DNA of 64,000 bases from Streptomyces sp. Ag109_O5-1. GTDB lineage: Bacteria > Actinomycetota > Actinomycetes > Streptomycetales > Streptomycetaceae. The first letter of the stretch is position 1; every line of letters starts with the position of its first letter. The notes below the pieces were generated by a model, which was not told the DNA's origin, ran no database searches, and worked only from the letters and a program-made list of their open reading frames with translations. The translations under genes and the position numbers were made by a program. The stretch lies in the NCBI RefSeq assembly GCF_003814875.1, contig NZ_RKQF01000001.1, forward strand, positions 2,170,001 through 2,234,000, read 5' to 3'. Shown here piece after piece: positions 34,653 through 43,111 of the stretch.

Positions 34653-34847
34653 GCTTCGCATTCCTGACGGCCATCGGTCGGCCGGGAAGATCTCGGCGGC
34701 CCCGTTCCGACGTCGCCGGGTCTCCACGACGCCGCCCGCCTCCCGCGCGGGCGGCGCCTCCCGTACGCAACAGCGCTTCCTCGGGCGGCAGTTCGGCCCC
34801 ATCCCGCGGAGATGCACGCCGACCTCGCTGGGGCCGCGCTCGGCAGA

Positions 34848-34865
34848 GCACAGATTCACCTACGT
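34848..34865 (+). promoter_or_regulatory. decayed operator, unit 2a
   Basis: GCACAG-ATTCAC-CTACGT matches the operator at 13 of 18 positions, and its place just before an AGGGCAA hairpin is the same as in unit 1. The -35 TTGACC is absent, so it is probably a degenerate unit. Confidence 0.4.
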
Positions 34866-34870
34866 CGCAG

Positions 34871-34902
34871 CAGGGGGCAGGGCAAGGCCCCCTGGAACCC
34901 AC
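34871..34902 (+). ncRNA. AGGGCAA leader hairpin 2
   Basis: Perfect 8-bp stem CAGGGGGC/GCCCCCTG, loop AGGGCAAG, then GGAACCCAC (34894-34902) 20 nt before the ATG. Confidence 0.65.
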
Positions 34903-34922
34903 CATCGGCACGAGGTCCACAC

Positions 34923-36324
34923 ATGGGTACCAACAGCCCGCAAATACAACTCGATCTTTGGCAGGAGCCGCCCCCCGCCGCGGCCAGCGTGAAGCCGATG
35001 ACCGTGCTTTCGTACGGCCTGGGGGCGGATTCGACGCTCGTCCTGATAGAAATGCTGCGCGACCCGGCCGGCTACGGCCTGGAGCCGGACCTCTCCGACC
35101 TGATCGTGATCACGGCGACGGTCGGTTCGGAGTGGAGGGAAACCGTCAGGCTCGTCGAGGACCATATCTTCCCCCTTCTCCGTCGCCACCAGGTCAGGTA
35201 CATTCAGGTCGCTCGGTGCGGCCCATACGAAGCGGACGGCTGGGAAATCCTTGCCGACTCCCGTAGTCCACAGCGCTTCATTCCACGAGGCCGCTGGACC
35301 CTCATGGACGAACTCTCACTGAATGGCACGGTCGTCCAGGCCGCGGGCGGGAATTCGTGCTCGCTGAAATACAAGGGCTGGCCGCTGGACCAATGGGCGC
35401 TGGCCGAGTTCCCCGACAGGCCGTTCCGGAAAGTCGTCGGCTACCACGCCCGTGAACAAAAGCGTGCCCGTACGTACGACGGATGCCAGCAGGAGGAAAA
35501 CCTCAAGGCGCGCCGGACCATCTGCACCGTGGAATATCCGCTCATTGAGCAGAGCTGGGACCGTGACATCGTGGAGGCTCGGTTGTTCACCGAATTCGGT
35601 TTCCTGTGGCCCAAGTCCTACTGCACGTTCTGTGTCTATTCAGGTTCCTGTTCTGCCCGGCCCGCGCATATGGCGCTTGCGAGACCACCTTGAGCAGGCT
35701 GTCGAAGTGCTGGCCCTGGAGTACACGTCGATGGCGCTGAACGAGAACGGCTCGTTCTACCCGAAGGAGACGCTGTACACGCGTGTCGCCGAGGACAGCA
35801 ACACCGCGGCGCTGCGGGCGCTGGAGGACCGCCTCGCCTCCTCGGAGTGGGCGCTGTACCGAATACGCCGCGTGTTCCGTCCGGCCCGCACCGGCAGCTG
35901 CAAGCAACGGCACGGCGACTCTTGCCGCTCCCCGTGGCCCGGCTGCATCGACCCGGACACGGGCAAGCGGACACCCCCGTGCGCACAGTGGCACGGACCC
36001 GCCTGCCGCGAACCGCAGCCCGCATGCCGGGACTCTTCCCGCAAGGGGCAGGCGAGCCGGTCTGTCAAGGTCGTGATCACCGGAACCCGAGCGCAGGTCA
36101 CCCGCCTGATGCGCCGTCGCGCCGAGGAGGCCGGCGAGCACGTCGAGGAAGACTTTCAGCACCCGCTCGGCCACGTGCGCAGCCAGACGCTCTCGCGCGG
36201 TGCACGCTTTCCCGCTGTGGAGGAGTTCCATGTCGTCGCACCCAGCGGTGTGATCGAGAAGCAGAGGAAGAACTTCGAGGAGGTGTGGCGGGAGACCTGC
36301 CGACAGCTTCTGCTCCCCGCCTGA
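34923..36324 (+). pseudogene. PP-loop (PAPS-reductase-like) protein with a frameshift
   Basis: From ATG 34923 the first frame gives MTVLSYGLGADSTLVLIEML (a PP-loop variant), IVITATVGSEWRETVRLVED, AAGGNSCSLKYKGWPLDQW, VVGYHAREQKRARTYDG and KSYCTFCVYSG before stopping at 35693. The natural continuation (RLRDHLEQAVEVLALEYTSM and SFYPKETLY) is in another frame that runs to 36324. The switch lies between about 35640 and 35685. The family binds ATP in a pyrophosphatase-type loop and acts in sulfate reduction, tRNA or DNA sulfur modification. No dnd genes are nearby. It may be a real lesion or a sequencing error. A related intact gene is at 40504-41367. Confidence 0.7.
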
Positions 36325-36405
36325 TCTCGCAGACCCCTCCCCTCCGCTTCACCGCTCGGCGTCACGGCGAGCCAGAACATCTCCTCTTCCCGGCTTTCCG
36401 AGTGT

Positions 36406-36486
36406 GGGGCCCTCGGCGGGAGGGGTGCAAGAACGGGCTTCGCCGCGTTCTTGCACCCCTCCCGTTCGGGCCCCTTTTTATTTTTG
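36406..36486 (+). terminator. strong intrinsic terminator, copy 1
   Basis: Outer arms GGGGCCC/GGGCCCC enclose the long stem GGGAGGGGTGCAAGAACG with its complement and the loop GGCTTCGCC, followed by TTTTTATTTTT. T-tracts of this kind are rare in such GC-rich DNA. A near-copy lies at 44916. Confidence 0.9.
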
Positions 36487-36642
36487 CCGGGAAGGGGGAG
36501 GGGGCCACTCCACGGCACCGCGCCGCGTTCCGTGCCGCCCGGCAGCCGACCGCGGGCTTCACGCGCTTAAATCCTGTCGCGGCGGTCTGACTGACACTCC
36601 GAAATTACTTCCAATCTCCCATCCGAAACCCGGGTTGCGAGG

Positions 36643-36680
36643 TTGACCCACCCCCTTAGGGAACATAGATTTACCTATGT
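36643..36680 (+). promoter_or_regulatory. co-regulated promoter/operator unit 2
   Basis: TTGACC (36643), 17-bp spacer, TAGATT (36666) and the perfect palindrome ACATAG-ATTTAC-CTATGT (36663-36680). It lies 160 bp downstream of terminator copy 1 and drives the gene at 36885. Confidence 0.8.
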
Positions 36681-36832
36681 CGAAGGGGGGCGGAAATGAA
36701 AATCGGAAAGCCGCCCACCAGGAACATCGACAGCAAATAGACCAACACGGTCGCCGATCTTTTAAAACTCCACAGAGCGCTTCATTGGAATCCGCAGAAC
36801 ATTGACGTGACATCAAGAATCGGAATTCCAGA

Positions 36833-36862
36833 GGGGGCAGGGCAAAGCCCCCAGGAACCCAC
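36833..36862 (+). ncRNA. AGGGCAA leader hairpin 3
   Basis: Stem GGGGGC/GCCCCC, loop AGGGCAAA, then GGAACCCAC (36854-36862), 22 nt before the GTG start. Confidence 0.65.
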
Positions 36863-36884
36863 ACAGCTGAATGGAGTCACTCAG

Positions 36885-37724
36885 GTGACCAACCCCGAGA
36901 TTCCCATTTCCATGACCGACCTTGCCGTTGCCATCCGTGAAGGCGCGCAGGTCGAGTCGAACCACAACTACGGCAAATCCGTCACGTTCACCCTGCCCAG
37001 CTCCGGAGACCAGGTGACGGTGTGGCCCGGGCACCAGCCCCAGCCCACCTCTCCTCTCGTCCTGCTCTGGCAGCGCCGGACACCGCAAGGCGCGAACATC
37101 GCCCACGGTGAACTCCCCTGGCCCAGCGACCCGAAGCCGCTCGTGCACTGGGCGATCGGAATGGCCTACTCGACCGACGAGATCGGCCCACAGTACGCGC
37201 CCGTCCTCGCCACCCTGCGCGAACACAACGTGAACGCTGACATCGTTCCCGTCCAGGGGGTCGGCCACCTCATCCACGTCCGCCTCCCGGACTCCACCTA
37301 CCTGACCATCGGGGGAGACGAGGGCCTGCCCAGCCGGGCCGACCAGGTCAAGAACTGGCACGTGCAACACGAGGGCCCCGACGAGCACATCGGGGTCATC
37401 TACCACGGCTCCGAGCTCCTCAGGATGGTCGGCGCGATCCAGCGCTACCTCCAGGCGACAGCCACCCGCTACGGCAGCCACCACCCGCTCGGCGCCCCGG
37501 TCGACAGCGAGGAGCCGGACGGCCCGGACAAGCTCTACGGCCTCATCTCCGACCTGTCCGAACTGCGCCGCACCCGCTACTCGGTTCCGGGTGGGGCCCT
37601 CCTGACCGTCATGGACGCCGACGGCAACAACGGCGCCACCATCGACGTCCCGGCCGAGGTCGTGACCCGCCTCTGCCGCCTCCTCACCGTCGAGAAGCGG
37701 GTCATCGAGACCTACGGCGGCTAG
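36885..37724 (+). CDS. hypothetical protein with two similar domains
   Basis: 279 residues from GTG 36885 with GGAG upstream. Contains SVTFTLPSSGDQVTVWPGHQ, LVLLWQRRTPQGANIAHGEL, then IHVRLPDSTYLTIGGDEGLP, HIGVIYHGSELLRMVGAIQR and a short tail (LLTVMDADGNNGATIDVPAE). The two beta-rich parts look alike in pattern. The style resembles small streptomycete plasmid proteins of unknown function. No signal peptide or metal motif. First gene of the transcript from unit 2, whose operon continues to the methyltransferase. Confidence 0.65.
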   Translation: MTNPEIPISMTDLAVAIREGAQVESNHNYGKSVTFTLPSSGDQVTVWPGHQPQPTSPLVLLWQRRTPQGANIAHGELPWPSDPKPLVHWAIGMAYSTDEIGPQYAPVLATLREHNVNADIVPVQGVGHLIHVRLPDSTYLTIGGDEGLPSRADQVKNWHVQHEGPDEHIGVIYHGSELLRMVGAIQRYLQATATRYGSHHPLGAPVDSEEPDGPDKLYGLISDLSELRRTRYSVPGGALLTVMDADGNNGATIDVPAEVVTRLCRLLTVEKRVIETYGG

Positions 37725-37745
37725 CAGCCGACGCACTCCCAACCT

Positions 37746-37788
37746 GCCGGGCCCGGAGGGCAACCGGGCCCGGCGCCCTCGAACCCAC
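37746..37788 (+). ncRNA. AGGGCAA leader hairpin 4
   Basis: Perfect 11-bp stem GCCGGGCCCGG/CCGGGCCCGGC with loop AGGGCAA, followed by GAACCCAC (37781-37788), 16 nt before the next ATG. Confidence 0.7.
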
Positions 37789-37804
37789 AACCACGGATGG
37801 ACAC

Positions 37805-38146
37805 ATGGCCGACCGAATTCCCCCGGCACACAACCACTGGCCTCTGGCACTCGCCCGCTACTCCAGCGACCCCGAGCCGCTCGAACTCCCCGACCACCAC
37901 CGGCCGATGCCGTTGCTGTGGGTGTCCCCGCCCTGCCCGCCGACCAGGAGCACATCGGGCCTGTGCCACTCCGCGCGGGCCGAGGACCCCCGTTCCCGCA
38001 TCGCCCGTCGCCTGGCAGTCGAACTCGGCACCTCCTCCACCTGGGACCTGATCCGCGAAGCGCAGACCAGCCGCCTTCAGGTGGTCACGGTCGAGAACGT
38101 CATCGAAACCGCAGTCTGGCTCACGTCCCACATCTACGGCGAGTAA
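37805..38146 (+). CDS. miniature C5-methyltransferase-like protein
   Basis: 113 residues from ATG 37805. PLLWVSPPCPPTRSTSG resembles motif IV (Pro-Cys) and LQVVTVENVIETAVW resembles motif VI (Glu-Asn-Val) of C5-cytosine methyltransferases. The spacing matches the full-length enzyme encoded next (LWASPICTEIS and AVLVENVIEFATDW). Motif I (SAM site), motif VIII and the recognition domain are absent. It could be a remnant of a duplicated enzyme, or a small protein that pairs with the full enzyme. It lies between AGGGCAA hairpins 4 and 5 and is intact as a frame. Confidence 0.6.
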   Translation: MADRIPPAHNHWPLALARYSSDPEPLELPDHHRPMPLLWVSPPCPPTRSTSGLCHSARAEDPRSRIARRLAVELGTSSTWDLIREAQTSRLQVVTVENVIETAVWLTSHIYGE

Positions 38147-38168
38147 CCGCCCCGCAGTCTTTTCCCCG

Positions 38169-38214
38169 CTTCGGGCCCGGAGGGCAAACCGGGCCCGAAG
38201 CGCTCAGGAACCCG
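38169..38214 (+). ncRNA. AGGGCAA leader hairpin 5
   Basis: Perfect 12-bp stem CTTCGGGCCCGG/CCGGGCCCGAAG, loop AGGGCAAA, then GGAACCCG (38207-38214), 16 nt before the TTG start of the methyltransferase. Confidence 0.7.
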
Positions 38215-38230
38215 TAAGCAGGAAGAGCAC

Positions 38231-39655
38231 TTGAGTATCACCTTCACCGATATGTACGCGGGCGCGGGCGGTTCCAGTACCGGCCTGGTCAATGCAGGAC
38301 TCGAACTCAAACTCGCCGCCAATCATTGGCAAGTCGCGGTGGATACACACTGCGCCAATCATCCCGACGCCGAGCATCTCTGCGCCGAGATGGAGTATTA
38401 CGACATGAGGCGTCTCCCCAGGACAGACATCCTTTGGGCGAGCCCCATCTGTACGGAGATAAGTCCCGCCGGGGGACGGCCCCGGACCAAGGGTCAAGTG
38501 GATGACGAAGAGTGGAAGGCGCTTCCGGACAAGGCATTCCAGCGGACCCGGGCCACGGCTTTCGAAGTCATCCGCGCCGTGACCATCCATCGCTACAAGG
38601 CCGTATTGGTCGAGAACGTCATCGAGTTCGCGACCGACTGGGAATTGTTTGACTGGTGGCTAGCCGGAATGGTCCAGCTCGGCTATAACTACCAGATCGT
38701 CTGTGTCTCGTCGGCGCACATCGGGGACGAGTTCAATATTCCCGCTCCGCAGTGGCGCGATCGGCTGTACATCGTTTTCACCAAGGTCGGAATCCGTCTC
38801 CCGGACGTGAAGCCGACGCCGCTGGCGTTCTGCGAGGTCTGCGACGAGGACGTGCAGGCGGTGCAGACCTGGCGCAAGCCCCGTAAGCCCCGCAAGGGCC
38901 AGAAGCCCCGGCGGAGCGGAGTCGGCAAGTACGGCGTGCAGTACGACTACACGTGCCCCTGCGGTCACGGGATCGTCGAGCCGTACGTTCAGCCCGCGTC
39001 CTCCATCATCAACTGGGAGGACCAGGGCGTTCGGATCGCCGACCGTCACGAGCACGGGCTTGATCCGCTGGCCGAGAGCACCATTGCTCGCATTGAGGCG
39101 GGGCTGGAGATGTTCCCCGCGAGCCCCTCGCTGGTGACCGTGAACCACAGCGGTCACGATGGCCGCGCGTTCCGGCCGGACTTGGCCCCACTGCCGTCCC
39201 GGTGCGCGAAGATCGGGGAAGGCCTGCTCCTTCCGCCCGGGGTCTCCCCGTACGCCACGTCGTCACCGGATCTCGCGGCTCCGCCGTTCGTCATCGAGCT
39301 CCGCAACCACGGCAAGGCGCGGAAGATCGACCGGCCGCTGGCCTCGGTCGTGGCAGGTGGCAACCACCATGGGCTGGTCATCCCGTACCGCAAGGGTGCG
39401 AAGGCCAAGCCGACGTCCGAGCCGCTGCACACCCTCTCCACGCACGACTCGGCCGGTCTGCTGCGGCAGGCCGCAACGGTCGAGGACTGCTACTTCCGGA
39501 TGCTGAAGTGGCGCGAACAGATGAACGCCCAAAGGTTCCCGCGCGCCTACATCGTCAAGGGCCCCAGCGAAGCCGCCCGGACGGTCCAGGCGGGAAACGC
39601 GGTGAGCTGCAACGTCGCCCAGTGGCTCGGCGTGCGCGTGGCCGCCGTTCTGTAA
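38231..39655 (+). CDS. C5-cytosine DNA methyltransferase
   Basis: 474 residues from TTG 38231, with GGAAGAG just upstream. Motif I FTDMYAGAGGSSTGLVNAGL (SAM binding), motif IV SPICTE (nucleophile Cys74), motif VI VENV (128-130), motif VIII PQWRDRLYIV and motif X-like AGNAVSCNVAQWLG are all present in order. Residues 200-260 hold a Cys-rich insert (AFCEVCDEDV and YDYTCPCGHG) that may bind zinc within or near the recognition domain. The enzyme methylates cytosine in DNA. With no partner endonuclease nearby it may protect the element from host restriction, or act in regulation. It follows the miniature homologue in the same transcript. Confidence 0.92.
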   Translation: MSITFTDMYAGAGGSSTGLVNAGLELKLAANHWQVAVDTHCANHPDAEHLCAEMEYYDMRRLPRTDILWASPICTEISPAGGRPRTKGQVDDEEWKALPDKAFQRTRATAFEVIRAVTIHRYKAVLVENVIEFATDWELFDWWLAGMVQLGYNYQIVCVSSAHIGDEFNIPAPQWRDRLYIVFTKVGIRLPDVKPTPLAFCEVCDEDVQAVQTWRKPRKPRKGQKPRRSGVGKYGVQYDYTCPCGHGIVEPYVQPASSIINWEDQGVRIADRHEHGLDPLAESTIARIEAGLEMFPASPSLVTVNHSGHDGRAFRPDLAPLPSRCAKIGEGLLLPPGVSPYATSSPDLAAPPFVIELRNHGKARKIDRPLASVVAGGNHHGLVIPYRKGAKAKPTSEPLHTLSTHDSAGLLRQAATVEDCYFRMLKWREQMNAQRFPRAYIVKGPSEAARTVQAGNAVSCNVAQWLGVRVAAVL

Positions 39656-39661
39656 ATACCC

Positions 39662-39688
39662 GTGGGGCCGCCCCAGCGGCGGCCCCAC
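39662..39688 (+). terminator. GC-rich hairpin after the methyltransferase gene
   Basis: GTGGGGCCGCC/GGCGGCCCCAC, 11-bp perfect stem with a 5-nt loop, directly after the methyltransferase stop codon. No T-run, so termination would be partial. Confidence 0.55.
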
Positions 39689-39699
39689 CTCCCCTTTCA

Positions 39700-39729
39700 G
39701 CCGGGCCCGGAGGGCAAACCGGGCCCGGC
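39700..39729 (+). ncRNA. AGGGCAA leader hairpin 6
   Basis: Perfect 11-bp stem GCCGGGCCCGG/CCGGGCCCGGC, loop AGGGCAAA. The following box is reduced to GCGCCCACAAG, 24 nt before the ATG. Confidence 0.65.
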
Positions 39730-39753
39730 GCCCACAAGCCGAAGGAGCACCGC

Positions 39754-40362
39754 ATGGTCTTCCCGGACCCCCAGCACGACGCCCGCGAACGCATCGCTCG
39801 TACTGCCCGCACCGTCCAGCACGCCCGCACGGCCCAAATGGCGGTCCGGCTCCTGCTCACCCGGGGCATCCGCCCCCAGGTGACCCGTTGCCGCCCCACC
39901 GAGTCGCCGTGGGTGGACGTCACGTTCACCCACGCCGCCACCTCCGTCAGGTGGTCGAACGCCTACTACCGCAACGGGCACAACCTCCGGTTCACGCTCC
40001 TGCCGCTCGCCTTGGCGCCCATCGTCCTCGCCGCCGTGAGCAGCGCCCCGGACAGCGAGTTGGCCGCCTTCCACGACCCGAGCGACTTCAAGGGCGACGC
40101 CGCCCGGTGGCTGGATGAGCAGACCGCGGGTCTGCTCGGCGTGGCCGACAGCCGCCCGATGCCGGGTTACGACGAGGAGGCGTCCGACACGCCGGTCTAC
40201 AGCTCGGAGTTGTCCGGGCGCTGGCAGGTGGAGGGGATCGCCCTGGTGGAACTGTCCGGCCCGGACATGACCGCCGTGTGCAACCTGGAGATTCTGCGCC
40301 TCAGCGAAGCGGCGGCGCACGCAGTCATCACCGCGTACGCGGGCCAGATCCCGCCGCGCTGA
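39754..40362 (+). CDS. hypothetical protein
   Basis: 202 residues from ATG 39754 with AAGGAG nine bases upstream. An N-terminal helix (IARTARTVQHARTAQMAVRL) is followed by a beta-rich stretch (SPWVDVTFTHAATSVRWSNA), a hydrophobic segment RFTLLPLALAPIVLAAVSSA that could be one membrane pass or a buried helix, and a C-terminal beta domain (ELSGRWQVEGIALVELSG). No recognised motif. It sits between the methyltransferase and the PP-loop gene, with AGGGCAA hairpin 6 at its head. Confidence 0.6.
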   Translation: MVFPDPQHDARERIARTARTVQHARTAQMAVRLLLTRGIRPQVTRCRPTESPWVDVTFTHAATSVRWSNAYYRNGHNLRFTLLPLALAPIVLAAVSSAPDSELAAFHDPSDFKGDAARWLDEQTAGLLGVADSRPMPGYDEEASDTPVYSSELSGRWQVEGIALVELSGPDMTAVCNLEILRLSEAAAHAVITAYAGQIPPR

Positions 40363-40503
40363 CCCGAGCCGGATGCCCCTGGCCCGGCGTACTGGCCAGG
40401 GCATCCGTGCAGTTCCCCTTTCACCCCCCGGGCATGCGGCGAGACAGCGCTCCACCCATGCCGGGGCTCTCTACCGAACCCCTTCACCCTTGGGAGACCT
40501 CAG

Positions 40504-41367
40504 GTGACACAGCCCCTCACGCCCACCCGGCCGTGCGGCAGCGGATGTGCACAGCTCGAACTGTTCACCCCGCCAGCCGAGGCATCACCCGCAGAGCCGG
40601 CCGAGTTCGACTGGGACCGGCACGACGTCGTGGTCGTCGGCGACAGCGGCGGGAAGGACAGCGGCGTCCTCGTGCACACGGTGTGCACAGAGGCCGACCA
40701 GGCGGGCCAACTGCACAAGGTCAAAGTGCTTCACTGCGACCTCGGCCGTACGCCGAACGGACACCTGATCGAGTGGCCGGGCGCCCTTGAGGTGGCCCGC
40801 GACCATGCCGCCCTGTACGACGTGCCGTTTGCCGTCCGCCGCAGCCAGCGATGGCCGTCCCTGTGGGACCGGATCATGGACCACGGGAACTGGCCCGGTT
40901 ACTTTGCGCGATTCTGTACGAGTGACACGAAGACCGCCGTCGGGCGGGTCTTCGTCGACGAACTCGCCGCCGACATGCGACTCGGCCGCCCGATTCGGGC
41001 CGGGTACGCGATGGGCATGCGGGCCGAGGAATCCCGTGCCCGCGCAGCGAAGCCGGTCATCGAGCAGCACCGGATGACCGCGAAGACGCTGCGCGAGGTC
41101 ACGACCTGGCTGCCGATCCATCACCTCAAGATCGATGAGGTCTGGAAGGTCCACGTCGACCACGGCATCCCCTGCCACCCTGCCTACGAGCGGGTGGGGC
41201 GGCTCAGCTGCCGGGCTTGCCCGTTGGCGAGCCGTCAGGACCTGATCGAGTCCGCGCGGGTCAACGGTGACATCTTCGACGAATACGCGGGAGCGGAGGA
41301 GCACATGGGCAAGCCGTTCAAGAAGAACCTCACCCTGAAGCGGATCATCGAATTGGCGCGGAGCTGA
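40504..41367 (+). CDS. PP-loop ATPase, PAPS-reductase/sulfurtransferase-like
   Basis: 287 residues from GTG 40504. DVVVVGDSGGKDSGVLVHTV contains the PP-loop SGGKDS (48-53). Then KVKVLHCDLGRTPNGHLIEW, WPGYFARFCTSDTKTAVGRV (cysteine before the target site), AGYAMGMRAEESRARAAKPV, and RLSCRACPLASRQDLIESA with two Cys in CRAC, a possible Fe-S or zinc site. This is the pattern of PAPS reductase-like proteins found on phages and plasmids. Related enzymes include DndC (DNA phosphorothioation) and tRNA thiolases. No other dnd genes are here, so the substrate is open. A broken relative is at 34923. Confidence 0.82.
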   Translation: MTQPLTPTRPCGSGCAQLELFTPPAEASPAEPAEFDWDRHDVVVVGDSGGKDSGVLVHTVCTEADQAGQLHKVKVLHCDLGRTPNGHLIEWPGALEVARDHAALYDVPFAVRRSQRWPSLWDRIMDHGNWPGYFARFCTSDTKTAVGRVFVDELAADMRLGRPIRAGYAMGMRAEESRARAAKPVIEQHRMTAKTLREVTTWLPIHHLKIDEVWKVHVDHGIPCHPAYERVGRLSCRACPLASRQDLIESARVNGDIFDEYAGAEEHMGKPFKKNLTLKRIIELARS

Positions 41368-41484
41368 CCGGACCGGCATCAACACCCGGCCGCGGCGAGA
41401 CTGCGCCCGGAGCCAACGGGACCGGGTCGGCCACCCGGCATCGGCGCCGCCCGCAATTCCGGGGCCCAGCGAGCCGAAACACCA

Positions 41485-41522
41485 TTGACCACACCCCCCA
41501 AGAAACATAGATTTACCCATGT
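41485..41522 (+). promoter_or_regulatory. co-regulated promoter/operator unit 3
   Basis: TTGACC (41485), 17-bp spacer, TAGATT (41508) and operator ACATAG-ATTTAC-CCATGT (41505-41522), one mismatch from the palindrome. It follows the PP-loop gene and starts the transcript for the gene at 41662. Confidence 0.78.
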
Positions 41523-41661
41523 CGAAACGGGGCGCCTTCTTCCCGGTGTGGCCTCTCCAGGCCGTCAATCGGTGACGGGCGAACGCCCCGGCTCCCGGCC
41601 GGCGCCTGACAACACACCCAGGCACCGGCACCGGATCCACCATCGCGAAAGGCCACCAGCC

Positions 41662-42066
41662 ATGGACTTCACGGGACCGCTCCCGATCGAGGCACCCACC
41701 GACTACTCCGCCCTGGTCAAGTCGACGGCGGCGGAGCGCGGACGTGCCCTGCTCGCCTACACGCTCCGCTGGGTCGGCGAGGACGGCACCAAGATCGACG
41801 GCACGGGCAACGTCATAGCGCCGGGGTGGGCCGACTCGCCCGACGGCTGGGCCACGTTCAACGCCTCACGCGCCCCCGAACTGGCCGGAGACACCTGCGC
41901 CGACCTCTTCATGTACGTGAAAGAAGCCGCCGGAGCCGAGGGCCTGCGGCGCACGCTGCGACAGCTCCTCGGCCCGCTGACCGAGGAACTGGAAGCCACT
42001 GAAGACGAGGATCAGCGGCAGACGCTGCAACACCTCCTTGCCTCGCTGGCCGACGTCATCGACTGA
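41662..42066 (+). CDS. hypothetical protein
   Basis: 134 residues from ATG 41662 with AAAGG upstream. Helical at both ends: YSALVKSTAAERGRALLAYT and AEGLRRTLRQLLGPLTEELE, with a tail rich in acid residues. No known motif, no signal peptide. Its leader from unit 3 lacks the AGGGCAA hairpin, unlike most of its neighbours. The next gene has one. Function unknown. Confidence 0.62.
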   Translation: MDFTGPLPIEAPTDYSALVKSTAAERGRALLAYTLRWVGEDGTKIDGTGNVIAPGWADSPDGWATFNASRAPELAGDTCADLFMYVKEAAGAEGLRRTLRQLLGPLTEELEATEDEDQRQTLQHLLASLADVID

Positions 42067-42087
42067 CGGACCGACCCCAGCCCCCTC

Positions 42088-42129
42088 CGGTGCGCGGCAG
42101 GGCAAGCCGCGCACCGCAGTTGGAACCAC
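42088..42129 (+). ncRNA. AGGGCAA leader hairpin 7
   Basis: Perfect 11-bp stem CGGTGCGCGGC/GCCGCGCACCG, loop AGGGCAA, then GGAACCAC (42122-42129). The stem shares almost nothing with hairpins 4-6, which is the best sign that pairing rather than sequence is kept. Confidence 0.72.
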
Positions 42130-42231
42130 CTCATGACTCTGGGGCGCGGACACCTGCGCACCCCGGTCTCAGACCACCACATCCCCCAGCCGGCGAGCTG
42201 CCATCCGGCCGCACTCGAAAGGCAATCGATC

Positions 42232-42987
42232 ATGGACACCAGTTCCCGCATCAAGACCCGCACCCACCGCGGCGAAGCCGCTGTGCGGGAATACCTCGAC
42301 ACCTCGTGTGTCGGCGCTGTCTTCAACCAGGACCCCGCAGTCCGTGGCATGCGCGCCGTCTTGGTCTTCGGCCGAATCAAGTGGTCGGCCGGGTGGGAGG
42401 AACTTCGCACCAATCCCATCTACCGCAGCGAGTTGAAATTCGCCATCTCCGCCGTGATCGTCGACGTCCTGCACTACTGGAACCTCCGGAACCTCTACAA
42501 CTTCGACCTCCTGCAGCGCCGTATCTGGGATCTGCGCGGGGATTTCGAGCCATTCGACTTCGGCCGGTTCATCAACACGGACGAACTTGCCGCCATGGCC
42601 CCCTCCGACGTAAGCGAGGTCATCGCCCGTTTCCTGGCCGATCTGCTGCTGTGCTCCGAGCGGCTGAACCTCAGCTCCAGCGACGTCTTCGCCAACGGAG
42701 TGCGCTTCTTCGTGGCCGACTGGAACCAGCTGAAGTTCGAGCAGCTCCCGCGCGCCGAACAGGAGGCGCGCATCGTCCTGGCCACCCTGGAAGAGCAGAA
42801 GCTCATCGTCGGCTTCCGGCCGCACGGTGACGAAGGTGACGGCATGTGGCACGTACAGGAGAACCAGCTCGACCGTACGGTCCTGCACACCGAGGACGTC
42901 GCCGCCTACGCCGAGCGACGCAACGAGCTCCTCCGGCCCCGCCCGGAGCGCCCCGGAAGCGCCTGGAGCGATTCCTCCCCGCGCTGA
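42232..42987 (+). CDS. hypothetical protein
   Basis: 251 residues from ATG 42232 (AAAGG nine bases upstream); an in-frame ATG at 42133, four bases after the GGAACCAC box, is the alternative. Almost all helical: SELKFAISAVIVDVLHYWNL, VSEVIARFLADLLLCSERLN, VRFFVADWNQLKFEQLPRAE. The helix-rich core of about 170 residues with charged ends is not recognised. Codon use matches the neighbours. No membrane helix is clear, though VIVDVLHYW is rather hydrophobic. Confidence 0.6.
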   Translation: MDTSSRIKTRTHRGEAAVREYLDTSCVGAVFNQDPAVRGMRAVLVFGRIKWSAGWEELRTNPIYRSELKFAISAVIVDVLHYWNLRNLYNFDLLQRRIWDLRGDFEPFDFGRFINTDELAAMAPSDVSEVIARFLADLLLCSERLNLSSSDVFANGVRFFVADWNQLKFEQLPRAEQEARIVLATLEEQKLIVGFRPHGDEGDGMWHVQENQLDRTVLHTEDVAAYAERRNELLRPRPERPGSAWSDSSPR

Positions 42988-43000
42988 CCGAACCCTTCTC

Positions 43001-43047
43001 GTCCACCGTCCGGCAGGGCAAGCCGAACGGCGGACCCCGGAACCCAC
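43001..43047 (+). ncRNA. AGGGCAA leader hairpin 8
   Basis: 14-bp stem GTCCACCGTCCGGC/GCCGAACGGCGGAC with two mismatches, loop AGGGCAA, then GGAACCCAC (43039-43047). A second, longer hairpin follows at once. Confidence 0.65.
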
Positions 43048-43093
43048 GCCGTTCCTGGTGGGCGGGCGAAACATCCCGCCCACCAGGAACGGC
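43048..43093 (+). terminator. 19-bp perfect hairpin with CGAAACAT loop
   Basis: GCCGTTCCTGGTGGGCGGG and its exact complement around CGAAACAT, 18 bp before the next ATG. Too stable to leave translation or transcription unaffected; an attenuator is likely. A similar loop occurs at 46370. Confidence 0.6.
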
Positions 43094-43111
43094 CCCGAGC
43101 GGAGTCTTCCC

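Noticed and set aside
34923..36324. dnd-type DNA phosphorothioation cluster
   Set aside because: Only PP-loop proteins are present; no cysteine desulfurase, DndB, DndD or DndE homologue was found in the window.
36833..38214. AGGGCAA hairpins as ordinary Rho-independent terminators
   Set aside because: No T-run follows, they lie only 16-30 nt before start codons, and true terminators in the same block (36406, 44916) look different.
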